This document shows positions 1 to 8,557 of a stretch of DNA of 64,000 nt, in pieces (position 1 is the first letter of the stretch; every line of letters begins with the position of its first letter). Where the stretch lies: the NCBI RefSeq assembly GCF_900129835.1, contig NZ_FQXA01000001.1, positions 496,001 through 560,000 of the forward strand. Direction: 5' to 3'. The position numbers and the translations under genes were made by a program. The notes under the pieces are model-generated. The model was not told the DNA's origin. It worked only from the letters and a program-made list of their open reading frames with translations, and ran no database searches. This stretch comes from Stutzerimonas xanthomarina DSM 18231. Lineage in GTDB: Bacteria; Pseudomonadota; Gammaproteobacteria; Pseudomonadales; Pseudomonadaceae.

Positions 1-197
1 TGAACTCGGGTGGGAGTCCGGGGAAAGGCTCGGGCGCGGCGCCGATATTGCCGGCCCAGGTCAAGCTGGCGGATGCGGATGTGTCAGGGATGGCATTGGA
101 AGCTCTGGTGAAGCAAAACATCTTGTTTCGCAGTACCGGCGCGGGGATATGCGAAGTATGCGAAGCCGCCAAGACATCAAACGGAGATGGCGCATGA
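1..197 (+). CDS. C-terminal end of a probable VgrG (type VI spike), partial
   Basis: An open frame runs in from the left edge and stops with TGA at 195-197. The visible 64 residues are low-complexity (Gly/Ser/Pro) and then end in a short helix-like stretch with a C-x-x-C pair (ICEVC) near the C-terminus. This style of tail is found on Pseudomonas VgrG proteins that carry their effector through a DUF4123 adaptor. The stop overlaps the ATG of the DUF4123 gene (ATGA), which supports the call. The body of the protein lies outside the window, so VgrG is an inference mainly from context. Confidence 0.5.
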   Translation, partial: NSGGSPGKGSGAAPILPAQVKLADADVSGMALEALVKQNILFRSTGAGICEVCEAAKTSNGDGA

Positions 198-769
198 GCT
201 CCGGAACGTCCGATGGAAACGGCTTCATTCTGTTGGATGGTGCACGATACGAGAACGCAACGGCATGGCTGTATCAGCACTTTCCGAGCCATCAACCGAC
301 ACCGCTACTTGTGGGTACGGCCTATGAGCCCATCGCCGATGCGGGCCCTATTTTGCTTGATGCGTCCGTCGGCAGTATGGCCTATATAGCCTGGCGTCGC
401 GGAACCGAAATCAAGGATGGACTATGGCTGGAAAGCACAGCATCTATGGACGACATGCACCGCATCCTGCAGCGACGCCTCCGCATTCTTACGCCTGAAT
501 CTTCTGAGCTTTGGCTGCGCTTGGGTGACGCCCGACCGCTCTATCAAGCATGGCTACGCAGGGCGCAATGGCCAGAAGGGTTCTGGCATCGCATCTCACG
601 CATCTGGCTTCACCACGAAGGGAAAACTTTCTGTGCGTGGCAAAACGAACAGCCGAAAAATGATGCCGCGCCAGCCGATTGTGGCCTCGCCGCGCAAATG
701 ACGCTGGACTGGCAACTGCTGGAAGCGCTTGCCAAGCAGGACGACACGGCAAAGGAGGCTCTTCTATGA
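194..769 (+). CDS. DUF4123 type VI effector adaptor/chaperone
   Basis: Encodes 191 residues if it begins at the ATG at 194, whose ATGA overlaps the preceding stop. The frame is open further upstream (ATG 149), but that start would lie inside the vgrG tail. The sequence has the usual DUF4123 pattern: an N-terminal strand with LLDGARYENA, a middle IADAGPILLDAS segment, and a WLRLGDARPLY-type motif near residue 115. Family members (Tap/TEC type) load a specific effector onto VgrG. The position between the VgrG tail and a VasX-type toxin fits that role exactly. The frame overlaps the next gene by 4 bases. Confidence 0.8.
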   Translation: MSSGTSDGNGFILLDGARYENATAWLYQHFPSHQPTPLLVGTAYEPIADAGPILLDASVGSMAYIAWRRGTEIKDGLWLESTASMDDMHRILQRRLRILTPESSELWLRLGDARPLYQAWLRRAQWPEGFWHRISRIWLHHEGKTFCAWQNEQPKNDAAPADCGLAAQMTLDWQLLEALAKQDDTAKEALL

Positions 770-3447
770 CTGCTCACCTTCCCGGACCATCCAGCCTGAG
801 CGTAGCCGCCTGCCCACTGCTTAGCGCCGTCCTACCGTTGCGCTATGCGCTCGGGCCAACACTGGCGGTGGATACCGCCGCCTATGATTTGCCCGCACTG
901 CAGGGCAACTTCCCAGCCATCGGTGATTACTTCGAGCCCCTGCAAGGCCGTCCGCTTAACTACACCGCCCGCCTTTTGCGTGATGGCTGGTTATACGTTT
1001 GGCAAAGCACCATGCAGCAATTAGTCGAGTACCGCGTCAGCCAGGCTACCTTTTCCCAGACAGCCCGTGGCGGGAAGGTCATTGACGGACGCAGCTTGCC
1101 CTACCTGCTTCTCCCTGCCGGAACACCCGCGATGTTGGTCTGGTCGCCGCAGCAATGGGCCGCTGCGTCATTCGCGGCAGCCAAAAACAAACCAGAGGTG
1201 CGCCAACGAGTGATGCGTACCATCACCCCCGGAGCGGCACCCTTCAGTGGCCAGGCCCGTACTGTCCACGAGCGTATCGGGGACTACATGGACGCCAACT
1301 GGTACGGCTGGAGCTGCGAACCATCCACATCCCACCGCCCAGCCTGGCCACAACTACTGGAAGACATGCAACGCTGCGAACAGCAGTCTTACGCCTTAAT
1401 CGACGATCCCTGGGGCGTACTACTGGATCTGGCTGAATTGCTCCGCGCACGCCAACAAGCTTTTAACGTCACTCGGGAAATCCGCGGCGAAGATTGGGCC
1501 ATGGCCGGTGTGCTCAAGTCCCTGGCCGAAAGCGATTCGCAAATTGGCGGGCAGCTACGGAACATAACCGATTACGGCAGATTGCAAACCGCCTGGCAGG
1601 AGCAAAGTCAGGAAGAGGATGCATACAGTGCTGATGTGCGCCGTCTCAGTGAACTTTGGTCGGCCTGGTTCAATACCCTGGCACAGCGTGGCCCCGCCAG
1701 CCTAAACACTGCCTGCGGTCACTTCGACATTACCCAACCGGCCCCACGAACGGAGCTAGAGCTGCACTTCGCCGCTGCCTGCCTTGGCCCAGCGACAACG
1801 GGTCCTGGCGCGCAGGCCATCGCCAATGCTTTAACGCTTCAGCAACAGGCAGGTAAACCCTGGTTGGTCTGGTCACTATTGGGTCTGGGTAAACGCCTGA
1901 GTATTGGTGAGATAAACACCATTGTCGGGCTGGCCGATGGCGCCAGAGACAATGGTGCCAGTGCCCTGGCCGAAGCACGCAAGGTGGCGGAACTGCTTAA
2001 CCAAGCGGCTGAAAAACTGGCCCGCCATATTCAGGGATCAGCACTGGAAGCGCTGTTCACCGCCCTAGCCCCAATTGCTGGGGTGGGTCTGCAACAAGCC
2101 AATGATGGCACCAAGGCTGCCGGACGCCTCTACCTGGCTGCCGCGCTGGCGCGTAGTCAGCAGCGTCTGGCTATCGAGGTCGTCAGTCGGCGCCAAGTCG
2201 GGGAGTGGATGAGTGACCAGATGGGCACACGGCCCCAACTGCCCGCCAAACTCATACCCACACAACTGAGCGTTGCGGTCAGTGATGCCTTGCCGTTCTT
2301 CCGACTGCTACCGGCCGCAGACCTGCCCGCGTTGACCGGGCACTTGGCAGCCGACGTCAATCTCAAGGTAATGCTCGACCTTAGCAAAGGAGCGTTGGAA
2401 AAGGCTCCGGTAAAGTGTCTGGTGGCTCTAGTCGCCGGAATGAATTTTGTTTGGGGTGGGGCACAGTTGACTGAAAAACAGTCAGGTAAAGGCTGGCTGA
2501 GTTTTACAGGAGGAGCATTTGGCGTTGCCTCTGCTACATCCGCAATAGCACAAAAAGTTGCCGAAGTAGACTGGGAAGCAACCACCAAGATTGCAGGTTC
2601 CCATTCTCTCTCGTCACAAGCAGCTCTGACCAAAGCCCTGGGCGTCGGCGCGAGAACCGCTTTATCGCAATCCGTCACCTCAGGCTTTGATGTAATGGTC
2701 TTCAGTATTGAGGCATTGGAGTCCTATCAAGCCGGTGATATCGATACCGCGAATATTAATGCCGGACTTACCCTGGCCTCCGCCTCCAACCTGCGGCTGT
2801 ACGTGCAGAGTTTTCGAGCCATACGCGCCGCCCGAGCGGCGGTGATCGCTGGCGAGGCTGCGGCTATCGGACGAGGTGTTAGCGTAGTCCCGCACCTAGC
2901 CACCCGCGCACTGGGCTGGACCTTGCTGATTGTCGGCGGGGTCATCGCCCGGCAATACACGCAAGACACGCCACTGGAAACCTGGGTCAAGCGCACCCGC
3001 TTTGGCATCCGCCCTGCCGACTGGGCCGATAGTTACGAGCAATCGATGACCGAGCTTTATAGAATCGTCTTCCCCATCAGCTTCCAGGCTTATCGTCTCA
3101 ACGAGCTGAACCCCTATCGCGGCATGCAGACCATCACCTATGTACTACTGCGCCTACCGGGCAGGGATACCCTGACCGACGAGATGATCCACTTCAAAGG
3201 GCACGAAACCTGGGGCACCTTTCTGGGCTTCGGCCGCACCCGCAAGGCCGTGGAATGGACGGGCAAAGATTTTGATCATCATGGCGGTACTCAAGTCAGA
3301 ACCGAACCAGGGGTTGCAGTCTACCGACGCGTTTACCATGAAAAAAACGGCGACGAAGTCGATGCCATTCATGGCGAACTAAGCTATTCGCCCATTGAAG
3401 GCCTGACCCTGCCACCTATTGAAATCAAGGAACTCGCGTGGCTGTAA
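766..3447 (+). CDS. VasX/BTH_I2691-type type VI secretion effector
   Basis: Encodes 893 residues from the ATG at 766, preceded by a strong AAAGGAG at 751-757; longer starts would run into the DUF4123 gene. The N-terminus contains CPLLSAVLPLRYALGP followed by RLLRDGWLYVW, the signature of the toxin VasX N-terminal region and BTH_I2691-type T6SS effectors. The C-terminal half has several hydrophobic segments (around residues 555-575, 600-625 and 715-735), consistent with a membrane-active, pore-forming toxin as described for VasX. The last ~100 residues are soluble. The gene sits after the DUF4123 adaptor and overlaps the DUF6708 gene by 10 bases. The target membrane and the mechanism are inferred from the family. 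Confidence 0.82.
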   Translation: MTAHLPGPSSLSVAACPLLSAVLPLRYALGPTLAVDTAAYDLPALQGNFPAIGDYFEPLQGRPLNYTARLLRDGWLYVWQSTMQQLVEYRVSQATFSQTARGGKVIDGRSLPYLLLPAGTPAMLVWSPQQWAAASFAAAKNKPEVRQRVMRTITPGAAPFSGQARTVHERIGDYMDANWYGWSCEPSTSHRPAWPQLLEDMQRCEQQSYALIDDPWGVLLDLAELLRARQQAFNVTREIRGEDWAMAGVLKSLAESDSQIGGQLRNITDYGRLQTAWQEQSQEEDAYSADVRRLSELWSAWFNTLAQRGPASLNTACGHFDITQPAPRTELELHFAAACLGPATTGPGAQAIANALTLQQQAGKPWLVWSLLGLGKRLSIGEINTIVGLADGARDNGASALAEARKVAELLNQAAEKLARHIQGSALEALFTALAPIAGVGLQQANDGTKAAGRLYLAAALARSQQRLAIEVVSRRQVGEWMSDQMGTRPQLPAKLIPTQLSVAVSDALPFFRLLPAADLPALTGHLAADVNLKVMLDLSKGALEKAPVKCLVALVAGMNFVWGGAQLTEKQSGKGWLSFTGGAFGVASATSAIAQKVAEVDWEATTKIAGSHSLSSQAALTKALGVGARTALSQSVTSGFDVMVFSIEALESYQAGDIDTANINAGLTLASASNLRLYVQSFRAIRAARAAVIAGEAAAIGRGVSVVPHLATRALGWTLLIVGGVIARQYTQDTPLETWVKRTRFGIRPADWADSYEQSMTELYRIVFPISFQAYRLNELNPYRGMQTITYVLLRLPGRDTLTDEMIHFKGHETWGTFLGFGRTRKAVEWTGKDFDHHGGTQVRTEPGVAVYRRVYHEKNGDEVDAIHGELSYSPIEGLTLPPIEIKELAWL

Positions 3448-4397
3448 GCGACCTGATCCAGCAAGCCCGCGCCCGCTTCGGACAAGCGCCCAGTGTGCTG
3501 TTGCGCGCCGACCAGTCCACGGGGGAGAAGCCTTGGGAGATGTTCGTTACCGAAGAACATACCGAACACTATCTGGCCTTAAAGGCAGGAGGCGATACTG
3601 ATAGGGGAATGCTTACTGGAGTAATGGGCGGTGTTGGAGGATTAGCCACAATTCTCATGAGTGCCATTCTGATCCTGACTGGGAAGATAGAAGGCGTTTG
3701 GATGGGACTGGCATTGGCTGTCATTTTCTTCATCGTCCCCTTTCTCTGGGAAACCCGCCGCCCTCTCCCCTTGCCAATCCTCTTCAACCGCCGTACCCGC
3801 GAGGTCTATTTCGATCACAACGGTGAGCTCTACCACAGCCCATGGGATGGTATTGAAGCGCTGGCCGGTGAGTACGTGATGGTCGGCCCCCATACCGGCG
3901 GCATGCGTAACGCTTCGCTGGAAGTTCTGGTGCGCCGATTGGGGGAACCGGATAAGGCGCTGCTAGTCAGTCTCGGGCTGCCCATGGGCAAGACGTTGCA
4001 AATGCAAAAAGGCTTCTGGGAATGGCTGCGTGCCTATATGGACAACGGCCCCTGGTTTGATGAAAACGGCCAACGCAGCGATTCGGATGTCTATGTCAAG
4101 GAAATGCTCAAGGCTGGCAATATCAAAGGCACTGACTGGCACTCATTGACACTGGCCAAGATAGCCGAGAAGAAAGCCGCCAACGGCGGAAAGAACTACC
4201 TAGAGTGGACCGATGCTTTCATGCTGGTTTGGGAGGTGCTGTCTTACCCGACGAGCTGGCTACAAGAGTACACCTATAGAATTGCCAAACGTCGCTCGCG
4301 CAATCGCTGGCCGCAGATTGTCACCGAACGTCTGCAAGCTGATGGGCCAACCACGCGGTTGATCGATCTGGAGCGTGAGCGGGGGCTGGATGTATAG
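3438..4397 (+). CDS. DUF6708-type two-helix membrane protein, candidate T6SS immunity protein
   Basis: Encodes 319 residues starting with GTG at 3438, with AAGGA eight bases upstream, inside the 3' end of the effector gene. There are two close hydrophobic segments at about residues 57-82 and 85-104, followed by a PLPILFNRRTREVYF stretch and a soluble domain of about 200 residues rich in Trp. I recognise the overall pattern as DUF6708, a family often found directly after VasX-type effectors. Immunity to the pore-forming effector is the simplest explanation of the overlap and membrane location, but the family could equally act with the effector. It is the last gene of the cluster. Confidence 0.65.
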   Translation: MAVSDLIQQARARFGQAPSVLLRADQSTGEKPWEMFVTEEHTEHYLALKAGGDTDRGMLTGVMGGVGGLATILMSAILILTGKIEGVWMGLALAVIFFIVPFLWETRRPLPLPILFNRRTREVYFDHNGELYHSPWDGIEALAGEYVMVGPHTGGMRNASLEVLVRRLGEPDKALLVSLGLPMGKTLQMQKGFWEWLRAYMDNGPWFDENGQRSDSDVYVKEMLKAGNIKGTDWHSLTLAKIAEKKAANGGKNYLEWTDAFMLVWEVLSYPTSWLQEYTYRIAKRRSRNRWPQIVTERLQADGPTTRLIDLERERGLDV

Positions 4398-4477
4398 CTA
4401 GCCCTGCTGCCTCGGTGAGTTCCTTACAGCCAGTGAATTGCGATATGCCTGCCGCGCTAATCCATGAGCGCCCGCCC

Positions 4478-5194
4478 CTACTCCGGCACCTCCACACACA
4501 CATGAATCGCATCATGCCGCCAATACTCCACATCGCAGTCAATGATCCGCTCATGCTGATCTCGGTTCAGACGGGTAATGCGCAGGGCTGGGCTGCCGGG
4601 GGCGGTGCGCAGGGTTGTGGCGGCTTCGGGGTGGAGGGCGGTGGGGACCATGTCGAAGCGGACACGACCGTAATGGATGCCGTATTCGCTGGCATAGAGT
4701 TCAGTCAGCGAGCGGGTCAGGTCGTAGTAGAGGATGCCAGGGAAGTAGCTGGGGTTTAGATAGTGCTCTACGTAGAGCACCAGACGGCCATCGATGCGCC
4801 GCGCACGGCGGATCTGGATGACGCCGGATAACCCGGGCAATCCCAGTCGCGCGCATATGTCTGCCGCAGCGGGCACCAACCGGGCCGACAGGACTTCAGT
4901 CGCAGGGGTCCGGCCTTGCTCCTGGACCATGGCGTGAAAGTGGCTACGCACAAGCGGGTTGTAGGCGATCCGGGGTGGTGACACGAACCAGCCGCGGCGA
5001 TCCTCGCGGTAGATCAACCCCTGCGATTCGAGCTGACCCAGTGCCTCGCGCAGCGTGATCCGCGTGGTATTGAACAACTCGCTGAGTTTACGTTCGGACG
5101 GCAGCTGGCCGCTGGGCTGCAGCAACCCGTGGACGATCTGCTCTTGCAAGGATCGGCAGATTGCCGTAACCGCCCTTGGTGCCTCGTCACGCAT
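4478..5194 (-). CDS. GntR-family transcriptional regulator with UTRA ligand domain
   Basis: Encodes 238 residues from the ATG at 5194. The frame is open another 65 codons upstream, but those residues look random, and the HTH begins right after this ATG. The N-terminal winged helix includes GQLPSERKLSELFNTTRITLREAL, and the rest is a UTRA-type effector-binding domain (HutC/PhnF subfamily) with IQIRRARRIDGRLVLYVEHYL. It is divergent from the ABC importer operon starting at 5547, so it probably controls that operon in response to the imported substrate. Subfamily relatives regulate phosphonate uptake, amino sugars or histidine use; the phosphatase genes nearby favour a phosphorus compound. Confidence 0.85.
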   Translation of the reverse strand: MRDEAPRAVTAICRSLQEQIVHGLLQPSGQLPSERKLSELFNTTRITLREALGQLESQGLIYREDRRGWFVSPPRIAYNPLVRSHFHAMVQEQGRTPATEVLSARLVPAAADICARLGLPGLSGVIQIRRARRIDGRLVLYVEHYLNPSYFPGILYYDLTRSLTELYASEYGIHYGRVRFDMVPTALHPEAATTLRTAPGSPALRITRLNRDQHERIIDCDVEYWRHDAIHVCVEVPE

Positions 5195-5208
5195 CACCTT
5201 TTCTCCAG

Positions 5209-5222
5209 CTGGACTAGTCCAG
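5209..5222. promoter_or_regulatory. Candidate GntR operator near the regulator's own start
   Basis: A perfect 14-base palindrome, CTGGACTAGTCCAG, lies 14 bases upstream of the regulator's ATG. HutC/UTRA regulators bind short dyads with a central CTAG or TAKA core, so autoregulation through this site is plausible. The assignment rests only on symmetry, core sequence and position. Confidence 0.4.
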
Positions 5223-5491
5223 CACCAGAACGGAGCGCTGGGCTGTCCGTTTTTGCGCCCCAAACAACAACCCAGCCTAGGCGAGCCAGATGACCGGCGC
5301 GTGACATCGGCCCGCAAGAGCCGGCTTTGCGGCCATCGTCGTGGCCGTTCAAGCGTATCGGTGAATTTAGATAAGACCGCACCAGGCAAGGCGCTCAGCC
5401 TGAGCTAGGCTTGCTACGGCACTCCTGTCGCAGTGTCGCCAGCTTGGGCGATGGCGGAGGCAACGACATCAAATTGTCATTTGCACCCCCT

Positions 5492-5522
5492 AGATTGGCC
5501 CCAATCTTGCTGATCTAGACCA
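5492..5522. promoter_or_regulatory. Two dyads upstream of the importer operon, candidate GntR operators
   Basis: The first dyad has 7-base arms AGATTGG and CCAATCT with a 2-base centre (5492-5507). The second, TGATCTAGACCA (5511-5522), shares a CTAG core with the palindrome near the regulator gene and has one mismatched pair. They lie 25-55 bases upstream of the binding-protein ATG at 5547, where a repressor would block transcription. The rest of the 352-base divergent region (5195-5546) shows no gene. Confidence 0.35.
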
Positions 5523-5546
5523 ACCTGACCTGCGAAGGAGCTTCGA

Positions 5547-6605
5547 ATGAAACGACTGCTGCTGGCTTCACTGCTGGGATCGGCGATCGCCCTGGCAACA
5601 TCGGCGACTGCTGCACAAACGGACCTGAAAAGCCTCGAAAAGGCCGCGCGTGCGGAAGGTGAGGTCAACAGCGTCGGCATGCCGGACAGCTGGGCCAACT
5701 GGAAGGACACCTGGCAGGACCTTGAGAAGAAATACGGCCTCAAGCACATGGACACCGATATGAGCTCGGCCCAGGAGATCGCCAAATTCGCCGCAGAGAA
5801 AGACAACGCTACGGCCGACATTGGCGACGTCGGCGCCGCGTTCGGGCCGATCGCCGTGCAGCAGGGCGTCACCCAGGCCTACAAGCCAAGCACCTGGGAG
5901 CAGATTCCGGACTGGGCGAAGGACAAGGACGGTCACTGGATGTTGGCGTACACCGGCTCGATTGCCTTCATCGTCAACAAGCAACTGGTCGACAAGGCGC
6001 CAAGCTCCTGGGCCGAGCTCAAGGATGGCAAGTACAAGGTCGCCATCGGTGACGTCAGTGCCGCCGCGCAGGCGGTGAATGGCGTGCTGGCGGCTGCCAT
6101 CGCCAACGGCGGCGACGAGGCGAACATCCAGCCGGGCCTGGACTATTTTGCCGAGATCGCCAAGCAAGGCCGCCTGTCCTTGTCGAACCCGACAATCCAG
6201 ACACTGGAGCGCGGCGAAGTGGAAGTGGGCGTGGTCTGGGACTTCAATGGCCTGTCCTATCGCGATCAGATCGACCCCAGCCGCTTCGAAGTACTGATCC
6301 CCTCCGATGGCTCGGTGATTTCCGGCTACACGACCATCATTAACAAATGGGCGAAACACCCCAACGCCGCCAAGCTCACCCGCGAATACATCCTCTCCGA
6401 TGCCGGGCAGATCAACCTGGCCAAGGGTAACGCCCGGCCGATCCGCGCCGAGCATCTGACACTGCCGGCCGCAGTGCAGGCCAAGCTGCTGCCGAACGAG
6501 CAGTATGCCAAGGTCAAACCCATCGAGAACGCGGACGCCTGGGAAGCGACCTCCAAGGCGCTGCCGCAGCAGTGGCAGGAAAACGTGATTATCGAGATGG
6601 AGTGA
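5547..6605 (+). CDS. Periplasmic substrate-binding protein of an ABC importer
   Basis: Encodes 352 residues, with GAAGGAG just upstream of the ATG. Residues 1-23 form a Sec signal peptide ending in ATAAQT-like sequence. The mature protein resembles the Fe(III)/spermidine/2-aminoethylphosphonate class of extracellular solute-binding proteins (type 2 periplasmic fold), with ADIGDVG, AYTGSIAFIVNK and VGVVWDFNGL segments. It is the first gene of an operon with two permeases, an ATPase, a phosphodiesterase-like enzyme and a HAD phosphatase. The neighbouring enzymes point to a phosphonate or phosphoester ligand; an iron or polyamine ligand cannot be excluded from sequence. Confidence 0.8.
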   Translation: MKRLLLASLLGSAIALATSATAAQTDLKSLEKAARAEGEVNSVGMPDSWANWKDTWQDLEKKYGLKHMDTDMSSAQEIAKFAAEKDNATADIGDVGAAFGPIAVQQGVTQAYKPSTWEQIPDWAKDKDGHWMLAYTGSIAFIVNKQLVDKAPSSWAELKDGKYKVAIGDVSAAAQAVNGVLAAAIANGGDEANIQPGLDYFAEIAKQGRLSLSNPTIQTLERGEVEVGVVWDFNGLSYRDQIDPSRFEVLIPSDGSVISGYTTIINKWAKHPNAAKLTREYILSDAGQINLAKGNARPIRAEHLTLPAAVQAKLLPNEQYAKVKPIENADAWEATSKALPQQWQENVIIEME

Positions 6606-6673
6606 TCGGCTGCCAACCGACAGCAACGTAAGGTGGTGAGCGGCGCCCCGCTTCAGCACGCCAGCACGCAGGC

Positions 6674-6818
6674 GGTGGGCTGAAGCCCACCCTACGATGC
6701 GCACCAGGTGTGCCGGAAGGCGGGTTCGGTCGGGGTTTGTAGGGTGGGCTTTAGCCCACCAGAGAAAGTCCTGCCGAAGAAATGGTGGCTGAGCGCAGCG
6801 CCGCCCGGCCCACCCTAC
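6674..6818. repeat. REP/REPIN-like repeat array, copy 1
   Basis: GGTGGGCTGAAGCCCACC plus CTAC lies at 6674-6695, its inverted partner (GTAGGGTGGGC...) at 6739-6760, and a diverged third unit at 6784-6818. Each unit is itself a short palindrome. The same arrangement, including the sequence between the units (for example CCGGAAGGCG), recurs at 9379-9510. The array fills most of the gap between the binding-protein and phosphatase genes. Confidence 0.85.
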
Positions 6819-6845
6819 GGCGCACTCCTGATAAGGAAAAGTCCC

Positions 6846-7649
6846 ATGGGAAAAGCCATCCTCGTTGTGCTCGACGGCCTCAGCTATCAGGTCGCGGAGC
6901 ACGCGCTCGGCCATCTACAGGCCCATTGCATGGCCGGCCGTGGCGCGCTGTACCGCCTGGAATGTGAATTACCCGCGCTGTCTCGCCCTCTTTATGAATG
7001 CATCCTGACCGGCGTGCCGCCCATCGAGAGCGGCATCGTGCACAACGATGTGGTGCGGCTGTCCACCGAGCACAGCATCTTTCACTACGCCCGCGACGCC
7101 GGGTTGAGTACGGCAGCCGCGGCCTATCATTGGGTCAGCGAGCTATACAACCGCGCGCCGTTTCACGCCGTACGCGACCGTCACAGCGAGACCCCCGAAC
7201 TGCCGATCCAGCACGGGCATTTCTACTACGAAGACCATTACCCTGATTCCCACTTGTTTGCCGATGCGGAAAGCCTGCGGCTGCGGCATAGCCCCGACTT
7301 CCTGCTGGTGCACCCGATGAATATCGACGACGCCGGCCACAAACACGGCCTGGATTCGTCCCAATACCGCAACGCGGCGCGACGCGCCGACATCCTGCTG
7401 GCGGAATACCTGCAGCGCTGGCTGGATGACGGCTATCAGGTGCTGGTGACGGCCGATCACGGCATGAACAGCGATCGCTCCCACAATGGCCTGCTGCCCG
7501 AAGAGCGTGACGTGCCGTTGTTCGCCCTCGGCTCGGCGTTCAGCCTCGACCCGGCCGCTCGCCCGGAACAGATCGAGCTGTGCGGCACGTTGTGCGAGCT
7601 GCTCGGCGTGCCGCATGACAAACCGCTGTGCCAGGAGCTGCTGAAATGA
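6846..7649 (+). CDS. Alkaline-phosphatase-superfamily phosphodiesterase/phosphatase
   Basis: Encodes 267 residues from the ATG at 6846 with AAGGA upstream; the open frame extends further 5' only through the repeat array. Metal-site motifs of the superfamily are present in order: LVVLDGLS (Asp10), a Ser46 nucleophile candidate in ALSRPLYECILTG, NIDDAGHKHG (Asp161, His165), TADHGM (Asp204, His205) and a late His213. There is no signal peptide, so the enzyme is cytoplasmic and should act after import. It resembles nucleotide pyrophosphatase/phosphodiesterase and phosphonoacetate-hydrolase relatives but is much shorter than phosphonoacetate hydrolase. The stop overlaps the next start by 4 bases. 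Confidence 0.8.
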   Translation: MGKAILVVLDGLSYQVAEHALGHLQAHCMAGRGALYRLECELPALSRPLYECILTGVPPIESGIVHNDVVRLSTEHSIFHYARDAGLSTAAAAYHWVSELYNRAPFHAVRDRHSETPELPIQHGHFYYEDHYPDSHLFADAESLRLRHSPDFLLVHPMNIDDAGHKHGLDSSQYRNAARRADILLAEYLQRWLDDGYQVLVTADHGMNSDRSHNGLLPEERDVPLFALGSAFSLDPAARPEQIELCGTLCELLGVPHDKPLCQELLK

Positions 7650-8557
7650 CCGCGCCGCTCCAGAACAACCTCAAGACTGCCGCCATACGCAACCATGCGG
7701 CTCCGACCGCGGTCGGCCGTAGGCCAGTACGTGGCAAACACCTGGCACTGCTCTGCCTACTGCCCTTCGCCCTGTTCTTTTTCGCCTTTCAGATCGCCCC
7801 GCTGCTGTGGGTGACGGTCAACAGCCTGAACACGCCAGAAGGCTGGGGCTTGACCAATTTCCAGAAGATCTTCGGTTCAAAGTTCTACCTGCAAGCCATC
7901 AAGCACAGCCTGCAAATCTCTTTCTGGTCGAGCCTGTTCGGCATCGTCATTGCGATTCTCGGCAGCTACTCGCTGCGTCAGGTCGACTCCAGGCTGCGCG
8001 ACTTTGTCATGGCTTTTTCCAACATGACCAGCAACTTCGCCGGCGTACCGTTGGCCTTCGCCTTCGTCATCCTGCTCGGCTTCAACGGGGCGCTGACCAT
8101 CCTGCTCAAGCAGGCCGGGATCATCGAGGACTTCAACCTCTACTCCAAGAACGGTCTGATCGTGCTCTACACCTATTTTCAGATTCCGCTGGGCGTGTTG
8201 CTGCTCTACCCCGCATTCGACGCGCTGCGCGAAGATTGGCGCGAATCGGCCGCGCTGCTGGGCGCTGGCACCTGGAGCTATTGGCGATTCATCGGGTTGC
8301 CAGTCCTAACGCCTGCACTGCTGGGCACCTTCGTCATCCTGCTGGCCAATGCGCTGGGCGCCTATGCAACCGTCTACTACCTCACCACCGGCAACTTCAA
8401 CGTCTTGCCAATCCGCATCGCAGCAATGATTTCCGGCGACATATCGCTGGATCCGCACATGGCCAGCGCATTGGCGATGGTGCTGGTCGGGCTGATGGGC
8501 GTGATTACCGTGGTGCATCAGGTGCTGCTGAAGAGGAGCTACCATGCGAGCCGCTGA
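7646..8557 (+). CDS. ABC transporter permease, first subunit
   Basis: Encodes 303 residues from the ATG at 7646 (AGGAG upstream, ATGA overlap with the phosphatase gene). It has about six hydrophobic helices beginning with LALLCLLPFALFFFAF, and the EAA coupling loop ESAALLGAGTWSYWRFIGLPVL near residue 210. It belongs to the binding-protein-dependent permease family used for iron, polyamine and 2-aminoethylphosphonate importers. It overlaps the second permease by 14 bases, which implies translational coupling and a heterodimeric channel. Confidence 0.88.
   Translation: MTAPLQNNLKTAAIRNHAAPTAVGRRPVRGKHLALLCLLPFALFFFAFQIAPLLWVTVNSLNTPEGWGLTNFQKIFGSKFYLQAIKHSLQISFWSSLFGIVIAILGSYSLRQVDSRLRDFVMAFSNMTSNFAGVPLAFAFVILLGFNGALTILLKQAGIIEDFNLYSKNGLIVLYTYFQIPLGVLLLYPAFDALREDWRESAALLGAGTWSYWRFIGLPVLTPALLGTFVILLANALGAYATVYYLTTGNFNVLPIRIAAMISGDISLDPHMASALAMVLVGLMGVITVVHQVLLKRSYHASR

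Noticed and set aside
5568..6914. Long minus-strand frame (448 codons) over the binding-protein gene
   Set aside because: It is the antisense of a clear solute-binding protein; its composition (His, Arg, Gly-rich) is typical of a shadow frame in GC-rich DNA.
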